From contig JAGHCA010000018.1 in NCBI GenBank assembly GCA_021160725.1, forward strand, positions 1 to 36,313: a stretch of 36,313 bases of DNA, in the 5' to 3' direction. The position numbers were made by a program, and so were the translations under genes. Source of the DNA: Dehalococcoidia bacterium (lineage in GTDB: Bacteria; Chloroflexota; Dehalococcoidia; GIF9; AB-539-J10). Shown here piece after piece: positions 23,700-32,770 of this stretch (position 1 is the stretch's first letter; each line of letters starts with the position of its first letter). The notes below the pieces were generated by a model. The model searched no databases, was not told the origin of the DNA, and was given only the letters and a program-made list of their open reading frames with translations.

Positions 23700-25481
23700 A
23701 TGAAGAAAACTGGCGCTCAGATTCTCTGTGAGAGTTTAATTAAAGAAGGGGTAGAGGTGATTTTTGGCATTCTCGGTGGTGCCGTCTTGCCAATATATGA
23801 TGCCTTCCCCCAGTATCCGAAGCTCCGGCATATACTGGTTCGCCATGAGCAGGGAGCAGCTCATGCTGCCGATGGATATGCTCGGGTTACACATAAAGCA
23901 GGAGTATGTATTGCTACCTCAGGACCTGGAGCTACTAATCTGGTTACCGGCATTGCCAATGCTTATATGGATTCAGTTCCCATGATAGCTATAACTGGCC
24001 AGGTGGCCAGACCTGTTATTGGCAAGGATGCTTTTCAGGAGACGGATATCACAGGCATTACCCTTCCAATTACCAAACATAACTATCTTGTTAACGACGT
24101 TGCTGAGCTGGCTGAAACGATTAAAGAAGCTTTTCACATTGCCCAGACAGGGAGGCCGGGACCCGTGCTTATTGACATACCACGGGATGTCCAGCAGGAG
24201 CAAGGGGACTTTGTTTATCCCGATAAGCTTGATTTGCCTGGCTATAGGATACCTTCTCGCGGTCACCCAGCTCAAATTAAGAAAGCAGCAAAGCTCATTA
24301 ATGAAGCTGCGCAGCCTGTTATCATCGCTGGCAGGGGGATAATTATTTCCCAAGCCTACGACGAGTTTAAAGAATTTGCTGAGAAGGCTCAAATACCAGT
24401 GGCTCATACCCTCCTTGGTCTGGGCTCCTTCCCTGGAAACCATATACTCGATTTGGGCATGCTAGGGATGCACGGCGCACCTTGCGCCAATATGGCAGTG
24501 CAAAACGCCGACCTTCTAATTGCTATTGGTATGAGATTTGATGACCGAGCTACAGGAAATACCAGGGAGTTCGCTCCCAATGCCCGCATTATTCACATAG
24601 ATATAGACCCTGCAGAGATTGGGAAAAATATACCTACAGATGTTCCGGTAGTCGGGGATGTAAAAAGCGTGCTCACAGCTCTGAATGCACAGATTGAGAG
24701 AGGAGAACATGTGGATTGGCTTTCTAAAATAGAACAGTGGAGGTATGAGCATCCATCGCTGGAAATCAGGCAAAGTGATGAGCTTCTGCCTCAATACATT
24801 ATTCACCAGATCTGCGAGGCCACCAACGGTGATGCTTTTGTAGTCACCGGGGTGGGACAGAATCAAATGTGGGCGGCGCGATATTTCGTTTATACCAATC
24901 CCAACAGTCTTATTTCCGCAGGGGGGTTGGGGCCCATGGGGTTTGAACTACCGGCGGCTATAGGAGTTAAAATCGGTCGTCCCGGCGAGGTGGTATGGTG
25001 TGTTGCCGGCGACGGCGGATTTCAAATGACTATCCAGGAATTAGCTACCATTACACAGGAAAATATCGCTGTAAAAATAGCTATCCTAGACAATGGGTAT
25101 TTAGGCATGGTAAGACAGTGGCAAGAGCTATTCTATGAACGACGCTACGTGGCCACGAAACTTTGGAATCCCGATTTTGTCAAAATTGCTGAGGCTTACG
25201 ATATCCCCGGTCTTCGGGTGACACGGAGGGAGGAAGTTATCCCAGCAATACAAAAGGCCATGGAGTATCCCGGACCTTTTCTCATTGACTTTCTTATTGA
25301 GCCCGAGGAGAACATCTATCCCATAGTGCCACCAGGAGAAAGCCTGGCCAGATTCTATGAGCCATCAAAGCCGGAAGTATCAGGGGGGCAAATTCTAAGT
25401 ACAAAGCACGAAATGCTAAACAATATTAAAACCCAAAACTCCAATGATCAAAAGATGAGGGTTTTGAACTTGGAAATTTGA
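23700..25481 (+). CDS. ilvB: Acetolactate synthase, large (catalytic) subunit
   Basis: A ThDP-dependent enzyme joining pyruvate to pyruvate or 2-ketobutyrate, the first common step of valine and isoleucine synthesis. The catalytic Glu lies in RHEQGAAHAADGYAR (about residue 50). The FAD-linked central domain has GMLGMHGAPCANMAVQNADLLIAIGMRFDDR. The ThDP motif is AGDGGFQMTIQELATI...ILDNGYLGMV (about 439-468). The usual family end is near YPIVPPGESLARF. This protein runs about 45 residues further, and the last ~27 (for example HEMLNNIKTQNSN) are encoded by repeat D. The tail is probably not functional. Confidence 0.97.
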   Translation: MKKTGAQILCESLIKEGVEVIFGILGGAVLPIYDAFPQYPKLRHILVRHEQGAAHAADGYARVTHKAGVCIATSGPGATNLVTGIANAYMDSVPMIAITGQVARPVIGKDAFQETDITGITLPITKHNYLVNDVAELAETIKEAFHIAQTGRPGPVLIDIPRDVQQEQGDFVYPDKLDLPGYRIPSRGHPAQIKKAAKLINEAAQPVIIAGRGIIISQAYDEFKEFAEKAQIPVAHTLLGLGSFPGNHILDLGMLGMHGAPCANMAVQNADLLIAIGMRFDDRATGNTREFAPNARIIHIDIDPAEIGKNIPTDVPVVGDVKSVLTALNAQIERGEHVDWLSKIEQWRYEHPSLEIRQSDELLPQYIIHQICEATNGDAFVVTGVGQNQMWAARYFVYTNPNSLISAGGLGPMGFELPAAIGVKIGRPGEVVWCVAGDGGFQMTIQELATITQENIAVKIAILDNGYLGMVRQWQELFYERRYVATKLWNPDFVKIAEAYDIPGLRVTRREEVIPAIQKAMEYPGPFLIDFLIEPEENIYPIVPPGESLARFYEPSKPEVSGGQILSTKHEMLNNIKTQNSNDQKMRVLNLEI

Positions 25482-25519
25482 ATTTGTTTAGAGTTTAGAG
25501 ATTAGGATTTGGAATTTAT
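25398..25519. repeat. Repeat D copy 5, forming the ilvB 3' end
   Basis: The element runs from GTACAAAGCACGAAATGCTA to GTTTAGAGATTAGGATTTGG. Its GAGGGTTTTGAACTTGGAAA matches the same part of copy 6 (GAAGGGTTTTGAACTTTGAA). It supplies the ilvB stop codon and the ilvB/ilvN gap. Confidence 0.65.
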
Positions 25520-25534
25520 CTATTGGGGGACAAA

Positions 25535-26029
25535 TTGGCTAATACAAAACACACTTTGGTAGCTTTAGTGGAGGATAAACCGGGTGTACTTAATAGAATA
25601 GCCAGTTTATTTCGACGACGCAACTTCAATATCCAAAGCCTGGCTGTTGGGAGTAGCGAACATCCCGGCTTATCTCGCATGACCATTGTCGTTGGCGGGG
25701 ATATTGCTCAAGTAGAGCAGGTGAGAAAGCAACTGGAAAAACTTATCAATGTGGTTAAAGTCACCGATATAACTGAAGAAGATATGGTGAGCAGGGAGTT
25801 GGCCTTAATTAAGGTAAAGGCTACCACCACGACAAGAAGCGAGATAATGCAAATCGTGGGTATTTTTCGGGCTAATATAGTAGATGTCGGTCCGAATTCA
25901 CTGACGGTAGAAGTGACTGGCGATGAGGATAAGGTAAATTCTCTGCTGGGGCTCCTGCACGATTTTGGTGTTAAAGAGCTTTCACGGACTGGTAGGATAG
26001 CCTTGACTCGGGGAAGCAATCCTTTTTAA
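25535..26029 (+). CDS. ilvN: Acetolactate synthase, small (regulatory) subunit
   Basis: The regulatory partner of IlvB that gives feedback control by valine. An ACT domain covers about residues 5-75 (TLVALVEDKPGVLNRIASLFRRRNFNIQSL), and the C-terminal ALS_ss_C domain starts near VSRELALIKVKA. I chose the TTG at 25535 because GGGGGA (25525-25530) is then correctly placed, giving 164 residues. The track start at 25523 lies within that ribosome site. It is separated from ilvB by repeat D but is certainly in the same cluster. Confidence 0.96.
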   Translation: MANTKHTLVALVEDKPGVLNRIASLFRRRNFNIQSLAVGSSEHPGLSRMTIVVGGDIAQVEQVRKQLEKLINVVKVTDITEEDMVSRELALIKVKATTTTRSEIMQIVGIFRANIVDVGPNSLTVEVTGDEDKVNSLLGLLHDFGVKELSRTGRIALTRGSNPF

Positions 26030-26036
26030 ATAAGGA

Positions 26037-26065
26037 AGAGCCACTGAATGAGGCCCTTTTTTGTA
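26037..26065 (+). terminator. Possible weak terminator after ilvN
   Basis: AGAGCC and GGCCCT can form a 6-bp stem with one mismatch around a 9-nt loop, followed by TTTTTTGTATTTT. The stem is weak, but the T tract and position suggest at least partial termination before the ABC genes. Confidence 0.4.
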
Positions 26066-26200
26066 TTTTAAATCTTGTGTCCCATTTTTAAGGGCTTTCT
26101 GTGTTTAAGATAAATGACTACTTAGTCAGCCCAGTTGCGGTCAAAAAAGGCGATTTTGCATTTGTTTTCACTGCTTTTCATCAATATAAACCGACACATC

Positions 26201-26209
26201 TGCTATAAT
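26201..26209 (+). promoter_or_regulatory. Extended -10 promoter of the ABC cassette
   Basis: TGCTATAAT is a perfect extended -10 element 73 nt before the GTG of the ABC gene. No -35 is evident. It would allow the cassette to be read apart from ilvDBN. Confidence 0.5.
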
Positions 26210-26282
26210 ACCTGCTTAGTGTGGGAGAGGTAGTTCTATAAACATTCCACTAAATCTGATTACAGAATCGAGGCATTGCTGG

Positions 26283-27212
26283 GTGTTTGCGGTACATGTA
26301 GAAAAGCTAGTCAAGATATATGACAACCGACGGGTGCTTGACGGAGTTAACCTTGATGTGCCAGAAGGCGAGTTCTATGCCCTGATGGGGCCCAATGGTT
26401 CGGGCAAGACTACACTGGCTTCAATAATTGCTGCAGTGAAGACGCAAGATAGCGGCATTGTTGAAGTCTATAAAAATAAGCCGGCACAAGCTAAGGAATT
26501 CATAGGATATGTACCCTAGGAAAATTTCTCTTCGCCCAAGCTTTCAGGAGGAGAAAACTTGATGTATTTCGCCAATCTCCTGGGATATTCCCGGCGCCAA
26601 GCAAATCAACTGGTGGTTGAAATGCTTCAAAACGTTGGGCTTTCTGAAGGATCGGATAAGAGAGTAGCCAAGTATTCTGGCGGGATGAGGAAAAGGTTAG
26701 AAATTGCCACAGCAATTTTCCCTGGCATAAAGGTACTTATCCTGGATGAGCCGACCACTGGTCTCGACCCCACTGCCCGAAGAGCCTTTTTCAACATGAT
26801 ACAAGAGATTATGGATAAGAAAACCAGTATTATCTTGATTACTCATATCGGGAGCGATGCCGAGCTAGCCTCAAGAGTGGGTTTAATGGACAACGGCAAA
26901 ATGATAGCCGAAGGCACTCCTGATGAGCTCAAGAGGAAACATGCTGTCGAGGATGCGATAACCGTGGAGACAGCCATGAAGAGTGATAGTGTGGTCTCAG
27001 TTTTAAAGGATTATAGCATCAATGGAAAGGTAACGGAGTCAGAAGTCGGCTACAAAATCTACTCGCGAAATGGAGACAAAATACTGGCCGATATGGTAAG
27101 GAGCCTTGACCAAGCCGGCCAGAGAGTGATGCGTATCGAAATGGCGCGGCCCACCCTCGAAGACGTTTTCTTCAGACTTACTGAAAGGCACTTGCAGGAG
27201 GCAATCGAATAA
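26283..27212 (+). pseudogene. ABC transporter ATP-binding protein interrupted by TAG at the Q-loop
   Basis: The two track ORFs (26283-26519 and 26559-27212) are in the same frame and form one 309-codon ATPase with a single TAG at codon 79. Part one has Walker A ([11 protein letters not shown]). At the interruption the frame reads IGYVP-TAG-ENFSSPKLSG, where the family has Gln, so CAG to TAG at the Q-loop explains it. Part two has the signature YSGGMRKRLEIA, Walker B VLILDEPTTGLDP, the His switch ILITHIG and the DrrA-type end RPTLEDVFFRLT. Apart from the stop it is intact. It pairs with the permease at 27213 (TAAGTG). Nonsense mutation, sequencing error or suppression are all possible. A restart within part two would lack Walker A and could not work. 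Confidence 0.88.
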
Positions 27213-27986
27213 GTGAGGCAGATATCTGCAGGCTATACCAAGGCAATCAAGGAGCTACTCAGGGAGAAGGCGGCACTGTTTTGGACCATAGCCTGGCCGA
27301 TAATCTGGGTACTCATTGGAAGCTTCTCATTTACGGGTAGCGCCCCACAAGGAGTGATTCCTTATATCAAGGGTTCTATTGCAATTTCAATGATGGTTTT
27401 CGCGCTGATGATAGCCGGCATGTCTAACCTTCCTGCCAGTATCGCTGGTGACAGGGCCAATGGCTTGCTTGCCAAGCTGAAATCAATGCCCATAAAACCT
27501 TACAAAGATTTCCTCGGCAGAATCTCTGCCGTTATTACCCTTTCTTTACTGGCAGCAGCTCTGGTTATAGTAATTGGTATCGCAGTCGGTGCACGTTTCA
27601 CAGGAACTGGAATCGAGATTCTACAGGCGATTGGCTTCGTCTTTCTGGTAATCTGTGCCTCTGCTGGAGTTGGGCTTATAGCCGGCACATTGATTAAGAA
27701 TCTTCAGGGTGCAATTAGGACAGGCGTCGGCATTGCAGTAATAACATCCGCCATATCGGGCCTTTTTGCTCCGTACGAGGTTCTACCGGTGCCACTGCAG
27801 GTATTTTCTCGAGTCTATCCTATTTCCCCAGCACAGGCATCAATTGTACACTTACTGGCCGGACCAGATATGGTTGCGTATAATCCTTTAGCTTCCGGAC
27901 AGATAACTCTCACTATAGCTCTTTCTTTTGCATTTCTCTTTGCCGGTACAGTTTTATACTCAAGGCTCGGCTGGAAGCTTGATTGA
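27213..27986 (+). CDS. ABC-2 type transporter permease
   Basis: A 257-residue integral membrane protein with about six hydrophobic segments (FWTIAWPIIWVLIGSFSF, ISMMVFALMIAGMSNLPAS, VITLSLLAAALVIVIGIAVG, IGFVFLVICASAGVGLIAGTL, IAVITSAISGLFAP, LTIALSFAFLFAGTVLYSRLGW). The ANGLLAKLKSMPIKPYKDFLGR loop and the VFSRVYPISPAQASIVHLL stretch are typical of DrrB/ABC-2 exporters. The start is GTG directly after the ATPase stop (TAAGTG). It is intact although its ATPase partner is interrupted. The exported compound is unknown. It lies inside the ilv cluster, between ilvN and ilvC. Confidence 0.9.
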   Translation: MRQISAGYTKAIKELLREKAALFWTIAWPIIWVLIGSFSFTGSAPQGVIPYIKGSIAISMMVFALMIAGMSNLPASIAGDRANGLLAKLKSMPIKPYKDFLGRISAVITLSLLAAALVIVIGIAVGARFTGTGIEILQAIGFVFLVICASAGVGLIAGTLIKNLQGAIRTGVGIAVITSAISGLFAPYEVLPVPLQVFSRVYPISPAQASIVHLLAGPDMVAYNPLASGQITLTIALSFAFLFAGTVLYSRLGWKLD

Positions 27987-28038
27987 ATTATAATCCTGCT
28001 CTTTGTTATATTAGTTAGGATTTTGTAAAGGAGGTATT

Positions 28039-29031
28039 ATGGCTAAAATTTATTACGACAAGGATGCGGACCTGAATTTGCTCAAAGGAAAGACAATTGG
28101 CATTATTGGTTTTGGGAGCCAGGGACACGCCCATGCCCAGAATCTAAGGGACAGTGGCTGCCAAGTCATTGTTGCTGAATTACCAGGCACTAAAGTCTGG
28201 GAGACGGCAAAGAAAGCTGGTTTTGAAGTAGCCACTGCCTCTGAAGTAGCCAAGAAGGCAAATATAATTGTTATGCTAGCTCCGGATACTTTGCAGCCCA
28301 GAATCTATCGGGAGTCAATCGAAAAGGAAATGGGCCCTGGCAAGACCTTGATGTTTGCTCACGGTTTTAGTATCCACTTTTCCCAAATAGTGCCCCCGGT
28401 CGAAGTTGATATAAGCATGATAGCACCCAAATGCCCCGGACATATACTCAGAAAGCTTTATGCTGAGGGTTCAGGAGCCCCGGCCCTGGTAGCTGTCCAG
28501 CAAGATGCCTCTGGCAAAGCAAAGGATATGGCTCTGGCCTATGCCAAGGGCATTGGTTGCACTAGAGCTGGAGTTCTAGAAACCACCTTCGCCGAAGAGA
28601 CTGAAACCGACCTTTTCGGCGAGCAAGCAGTTCTTTGTGGTGGAATCTCCTCCCTGATAAAAGCTGGCTTTGAAACATTGGTAGAGGCTGGCTATCAACC
28701 GGAGATCGCCTATTTCGAGGTTTGCCACGAGTTAAAGCTCATTATCGACCTGATTTATCAAGGTGGTTTGAGTTACATGCGCTATTCTATAAGTGATACA
28801 GCAGAGTACGGAGATTATACGCGGGGCCCACGAGTCATTGACGATTTAGTCAGGGAAGAAATGGAGCAAATTTTAGCAGAAATTCAGAATGGCAGTTTTG
28901 CCACGGAATGGGTTTTGGAAAACCAAGCTGGCCGCCCCAGCTTCAATGCTATAAGGCGGATGGAAGCTGCCCATCCTATTGAAGTTGTAGGTAAAAAATT
29001 AAGAGATATGATGCCCTGGCTGAAGGGCTAG
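28039..29031 (+). CDS. ilvC: Ketol-acid reductoisomerase
   Basis: IlvC catalyses Mg2+- and NAD(P)H-dependent isomerisation and reduction of acetolactate or acetohydroxybutyrate, the step between IlvBN and IlvD. The Rossmann motif is [18 protein letters not shown] (about residues 23-40). The catalytic domain has the metal ligands in [14 protein letters not shown] (about 192-205) and in [19 protein letters not shown]. At 330 residues it is a class I (short) enzyme. AAAGGAGG lies just before the ATG. It is separated from ilvDBN by the ABC cassette. A TATAAT at 27989-27994 might give it its own promoter. Stop codon TAG. Confidence 0.98.
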   Translation: MAKIYYDKDADLNLLKGKTIGIIGFGSQGHAHAQNLRDSGCQVIVAELPGTKVWETAKKAGFEVATASEVAKKANIIVMLAPDTLQPRIYRESIEKEMGPGKTLMFAHGFSIHFSQIVPPVEVDISMIAPKCPGHILRKLYAEGSGAPALVAVQQDASGKAKDMALAYAKGIGCTRAGVLETTFAEETETDLFGEQAVLCGGISSLIKAGFETLVEAGYQPEIAYFEVCHELKLIIDLIYQGGLSYMRYSISDTAEYGDYTRGPRVIDDLVREEMEQILAEIQNGSFATEWVLENQAGRPSFNAIRRMEAAHPIEVVGKKLRDMMPWLKG

Positions 29032-29190
29032 GTATTATGAGAAAAGCTTGCTCCTGATATACCACCGTAAGCTCTAAATTTTTATAAAACCTGGCAGTAC
29101 TCTGCTGGCGCACATGTTACCCTGCTTCAACAGATCTGCTCACTCTATCAGCTCATAATTATCTTGCTAAGAAGGGGGAAAGCAACGAAA

Positions 29191-29340
29191 ATGAGCAGGA
29201 TAAATATAATCAAAGTCGTTATTCCCTGTGCACTCGGGATGACAACAATTGCCGTCGCCCCTTTTAACTTGGGAATTGCCCCTCATCCGAAATTTGAAGC
29301 TGCCGAGCATGCCAGGATTTCGGCAAATGATAGCATTTAA
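29191..29340 (+). CDS. Small ORF with a possible signal peptide
   Basis: A 49-codon frame, not in the ORF track. It follows AAGGGGGAAAG and starts MSRINIIKVVIPCALGMTTIAVAPF, a short basic start with a hydrophobic segment. Family not recognised. It may be chance. The rest of 29032-29473 shows no gene; the region just after ilvC has only a weak AGCTT/AAGCT stem before a T run. Confidence 0.25.
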   Translation: MSRINIIKVVIPCALGMTTIAVAPFNLGIAPHPKFEAAEHARISANDSI

Positions 29341-29473
29341 ATAGCGAGACAAAGAGCTCAAAGTGATAATCAACATTGATAAACAACTCCGGTGGGTTAG
29401 CTATTTGTAGAAAAACCATAAGCTGGGTAGAAAGTTTGACGTAGATGCTGAGTGCAGGGTAAACCTGCCCGGG

Positions 29474-30571
29474 ATGAAGGCTGTTATTCTGGCTGATGGG
29501 GAAGCGACCAGACTGCAATCCCTTACGTGCAACACCCCAAAAATCATGGTCTCCGCGTTGAATCGACCTTTCTTCGAACACCTTATCGCCTATCTCAAAA
29601 AGCACAATATCACCGACATAATCCTCGCGGTAGGCAAGATGTCTTAGCAGATCGAGCATTATTGCGGCAATGGCACCAAGTTCGGTGTCAGTTTAGCTTA
29701 CTCGACAGAAGATTTCCCCATGGGAACAGCAGGAACAGTGAAAATTGCGAAAGGTTCCTGGACGATTCCTTCATTGTTTTTAACGAAGATATTTTCACAA
29801 ACATTGACCTGAGCACGATGATACAATTGCACCGCCAGAATAAAGCCACAGCCAGCCTGGCTTTGACCCCTGCGGACGATCCTACTATTTATGGAGTAGT
29901 GGAGACAGATAGCCGGGGCATTGTCAAACGCTTTATCGAGAAGCCAAGTCGGGACAAGGTAACTACCAATATGATTAATGCTGACATCTATATCTTGGAA
30001 CCTGAAATCTTGAGTTACATCACCCCCAACATATTCTCCATTTTGAGCGTGATGTTTTTCCACCGCTTTTAGACAGAGGACAGGCCATATATGGCTACCC
30101 ATCCCAAAATTACTGGATTGATATTGGCACTCCAGATAAATATTTGAGATTACAGCACGATTTGCTCTGGCACCCCGACTTGGTCGGAGTAGGTAATAAG
30201 GATACTGAATTTGAAGGTGCGAGTTTTACTCACTCCTTGGCTAAGATTGAGGGCCAGTAATAGTCGGCAAAGCTTGCTTCATTGACAGGAATTCCATAAT
30301 AAGGGGACCAGCCATCCTGGGAGCAGGGTGTCGTGTAGAAGAAGACGCAGTATTAGAAGGGGTGATATTGTGGCAGGATTGTAAAATTGGCAAAGGAGCC
30401 AAGCTGAGAAACTGCCTGGTTGCCTCCCGTCGCCATATCGGTGAGGAGAGCGAAGTTATGGATGGCTGCATTCTAGGGGACGATGTGCTGATTGGTAAAG
30501 GGAATAAGCTATCTAATGGAATCAAGATTTGGTCAGGTAAAGCTATCGAGTCTGCTACGATTTCGTTCTAA
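29474..30571 (+). pseudogene. Decayed NDP-sugar pyrophosphorylase with hexapeptide C-terminus
   Basis: The original gene encoded a nucleotidyltransferase of the mannose-1-phosphate guanylyltransferase / glucose-1-phosphate thymidylyltransferase type, about 360 residues. The start MKAVILADGEATRLQSLTCN corresponds to the family's GGxGTRLRPLT loop but has lost conserved Gly/Arg/Pro positions. TAG interrupts at 29645-29647. The frame then shifts near 29745 (to DDSFIVFNEDIFTNIDL), near 30029 (to FPPLLDRGQAIYGYPSQNYW) and near 30254 (to PVIVGKACFIDRNSIIRGPA). The left-handed beta-helix end (ILWQDCKIGKGAKLRNCLV) is in the last frame. All three shifts are of the same sense, as from single-base losses. 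Only ORF pieces of it appear in the track. Confidence 0.88.
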
Positions 30572-31066
30572 ATAGACAAGCCCCACTTCTCCTTTCGCTC
30601 AATTGCCCATCGTGCTTCGAGAGAATCAGGACATAGCCCGCGTTCTCTCACGCCAGGCAGAGGATTTGAGCCCCACCGACAATGCCACACCCGACCAGGT
30701 CTTGACAACCCCTAGGATTGTAGCACAATAGTACTATAAGAGGCGGAATATAGGATATAAGGCTGGTGGTCAAGTGTATACGCGAAGGGGTTGTGGTAGT
30801 TCGAGCTACAGTCAGTCCATAATATGTAAATATGTAATTATGTGAACTGCGCTCTTTTCCCTCGCCATAGTAAAAATCAACCCACCCTTCCGAAATTGAG
30901 GTTGTTCAGAAAAGTGCAACGCACTACGCTCCCCATTCACCATTGCGAGCCCCGACTTTTCGGGACAAAGCAATCCCATAAGGGATATGAGCCTGATAGG
31001 TTGGCAATTTATTCCTCGCTAAAAAGAGGCGACATATAGAGTGTCACCCAACGAAGGAGGTGAAAC
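30572..31066. other. Gene-free gap with repeat B and a lipoprotein leader
   Basis: No convincing gene is seen in this 495-nt gap. A TTGACA at 30712-30717 is followed by an AT-rich ACAATAGTACTATAAG stretch without a well-spaced -10 box. Repeat B is at 30941-30977. AAGGAGGT at 31054-31061 is the ribosome site for the next gene. Confidence 0.5.
30941..30977. repeat. Repeat B copy
   Basis: CATTGCGAGCCCCGACTTTT continues CGGGACAAAGCAATCCC. The CCCGA/TCGGG centre and the ATTGC/GCAAT ends pair, matching the plan of the 6332 copy. Confidence 0.75.
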
Positions 31067-32770
31067 GTGAAGATAATGATTAGCTCGAGGAGGAATCATC
31101 GCACGAGAATAGTTTGTATCTTCTTAATCGCGGTAGCCTTAATTGCAGTGATGGCAGGCTGTAATGCTACCCAGTACGAAATCACCATGGCAGTGAACCC
31201 TGAGGAAGGGAGAACAGCAATTGACCTGACCGGCGCTTCACCTTACGAAGCAGGTGCAAAAGTTACTATAAAAGCAGAGGCCAACCTGAGCTACCGGTTT
31301 GTCAAGTGGACGGTGCCGGCAGGCACATTCGATGATGAAGAGGCAACAGAGACTACCTTCACCATGCCGGCTCGAGATGTCACCGTCACCGCTAATTTTG
31401 AGCTTGTTCCCCCTGACCACTACAAGTTCTACGAAGTGGGCGGAGAGAAAGTGCCGATAGGGGAGGAGGTGCAACTGGTAGACCAGTTCGGAACTTCCAA
31501 CGCAACGGTGGAGGCAGCCACATACTTCGGCAATCCTGTCGAGAAGATACATGGTGATATGAAGGCCCCGATTGCGGACGAGAACCGCCACTACACCCTG
31601 TACGAACTATTGCTCGAAAGAGAGCCTGAGTCGTGGACAGTGACGGTCAACAACCAGTTTCAGGACGATGTGGAGCTGACAGTGTTCGGTCCCTTATACT
31701 TGGCTGTGCCAACACAGAAGGAAGACCACGAAGCGCCTGTGTGTCTCAACCACTACCTGGTCTACAAGGCTTATGGACCGATGGTGAATGACGAGGTTGT
31801 GCTCAGCGACCAATTCATCGAGGATGAGCCCGCTGTGGTATATGAACCCTACTACTTCGCCAACCCCGTCAAGAAGACAGTAGTTGACAGCGGCGATGTA
31901 GCAGCGATCGAGGACCCGGATCTGCATTGGGTACTCTACAATATATGGGACGAGGCGAGCCCGCCCATCGACAAGAGAATACAGATAAACAATCAGTTCG
32001 GTAACCAGACCCTTGACCTGCTCGAACAAGAATTCCTCGCTACACCCTCCCAGAAGTTAGAATGGGAGCAGCCTCTCAACCATTTCAAGTGCTACTTAGC
32101 TGAATGGGCGGATGAACCGCCAATGTTCGAAGTGCCTGTGCAACTGGAGGACCAGTTTGTCACTATCAACGCGACGGTGTTATGGCCCGAACTCTTTGCC
32201 AACCCTGTCCAGAAGGAGAAGATGGTCGGCGAAGAAGAATGGGAGAAGACGCCCATCTCAGACCCGAAAGACCACCTCACGTTCTACTTATTAGCATACA
32301 ACATGACACCTCAGGTATGGGAAGTGACGGTCACTAACCAGTTTGACCCTGCACCTGACTACCAGACATTGTGGATAACAGGTCCGAAGTACCTGGCTGT
32401 GCCAACCCAGAAGGGAGACCACAGTCCTCCAGACAGTCTTGACCACTTCTTGGTCTATGAAGTCCTTGACTATACGTGGGTGCCGGAGGCATCCTTGTTT
32501 CTCCGGGACCAATTCACCGAACAATATGCTGACGTTCACGTACTTAAATATTTCGCCGTACCCGCCAAAAAAACTCATGGATCTGTTACTACGCCAATAA
32601 TAGAGGGTGACTATCATCTGGTATTCTACTGGATAGACGGCGGGTCAGCATATAATGAGGTGCCGCTACCGATTGAGAATCAGTTCGGCAAGCAGCTACT
32701 TTGGTGGCAACAGTCCGAATATGATTTACTCGGCGCGCCCTCAGTGAAGCTAGACGTGAAGGGACCCTAG
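31067..32770 (+). CDS. Large repeat-built lipoprotein
   Basis: A 567-residue exported protein. Its signal peptide (IVCIFLIAVALIAVMAGC) ends in a lipobox Cys at about residue 32. About residues 37-112 form a divergent InlB B-repeat-like domain (YRFVKWTVPAGTF; FTMPARDVTVTANF). The rest is eight half-repeats in four pairs. The odd halves read DHYxxYE...VxLxDQF...YFANPVKK, the even halves HxxxYxL...VxVxNQF...YLAVPTQK. The repeat resembles a domain seen in uncharacterised archaeal and bacterial surface proteins (possibly DUF7450, not certain). The start is GTG with a strong AAGGAGGT. The function is not known; cell-surface binding or structural roles are plausible. Stop codon TAG. The next gene is convergent. 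Confidence 0.85.
   Translation: MKIMISSRRNHRTRIVCIFLIAVALIAVMAGCNATQYEITMAVNPEEGRTAIDLTGASPYEAGAKVTIKAEANLSYRFVKWTVPAGTFDDEEATETTFTMPARDVTVTANFELVPPDHYKFYEVGGEKVPIGEEVQLVDQFGTSNATVEAATYFGNPVEKIHGDMKAPIADENRHYTLYELLLEREPESWTVTVNNQFQDDVELTVFGPLYLAVPTQKEDHEAPVCLNHYLVYKAYGPMVNDEVVLSDQFIEDEPAVVYEPYYFANPVKKTVVDSGDVAAIEDPDLHWVLYNIWDEASPPIDKRIQINNQFGNQTLDLLEQEFLATPSQKLEWEQPLNHFKCYLAEWADEPPMFEVPVQLEDQFVTINATVLWPELFANPVQKEKMVGEEEWEKTPISDPKDHLTFYLLAYNMTPQVWEVTVTNQFDPAPDYQTLWITGPKYLAVPTQKGDHSPPDSLDHFLVYEVLDYTWVPEASLFLRDQFTEQYADVHVLKYFAVPAKKTHGSVTTPIIEGDYHLVFYWIDGGSAYNEVPLPIENQFGKQLLWWQQSEYDLLGAPSVKLDVKGP

Noticed and set aside
24516-24866. 116-residue minus-strand ORF within ilvB.
   Set aside because: It is antisense to the conserved catalytic subunit and shows no protein family features.
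21072-29647. Reassignment of UAG to an amino acid, suggested by three in-frame TAG codons.
   Set aside because: ychF ends with TAG exactly at its canonical C-terminus (FLFNV), and ilvC, the prepilin peptidase and NUDIX genes also end in TAG at sensible positions.
29527-30072. 181-residue ORF taken as an independent gene.
   Set aside because: Its first ~70 residues are out of frame with the recognisable enzyme. Only its later part is homologous, so it is one segment of the frameshifted pseudogene.
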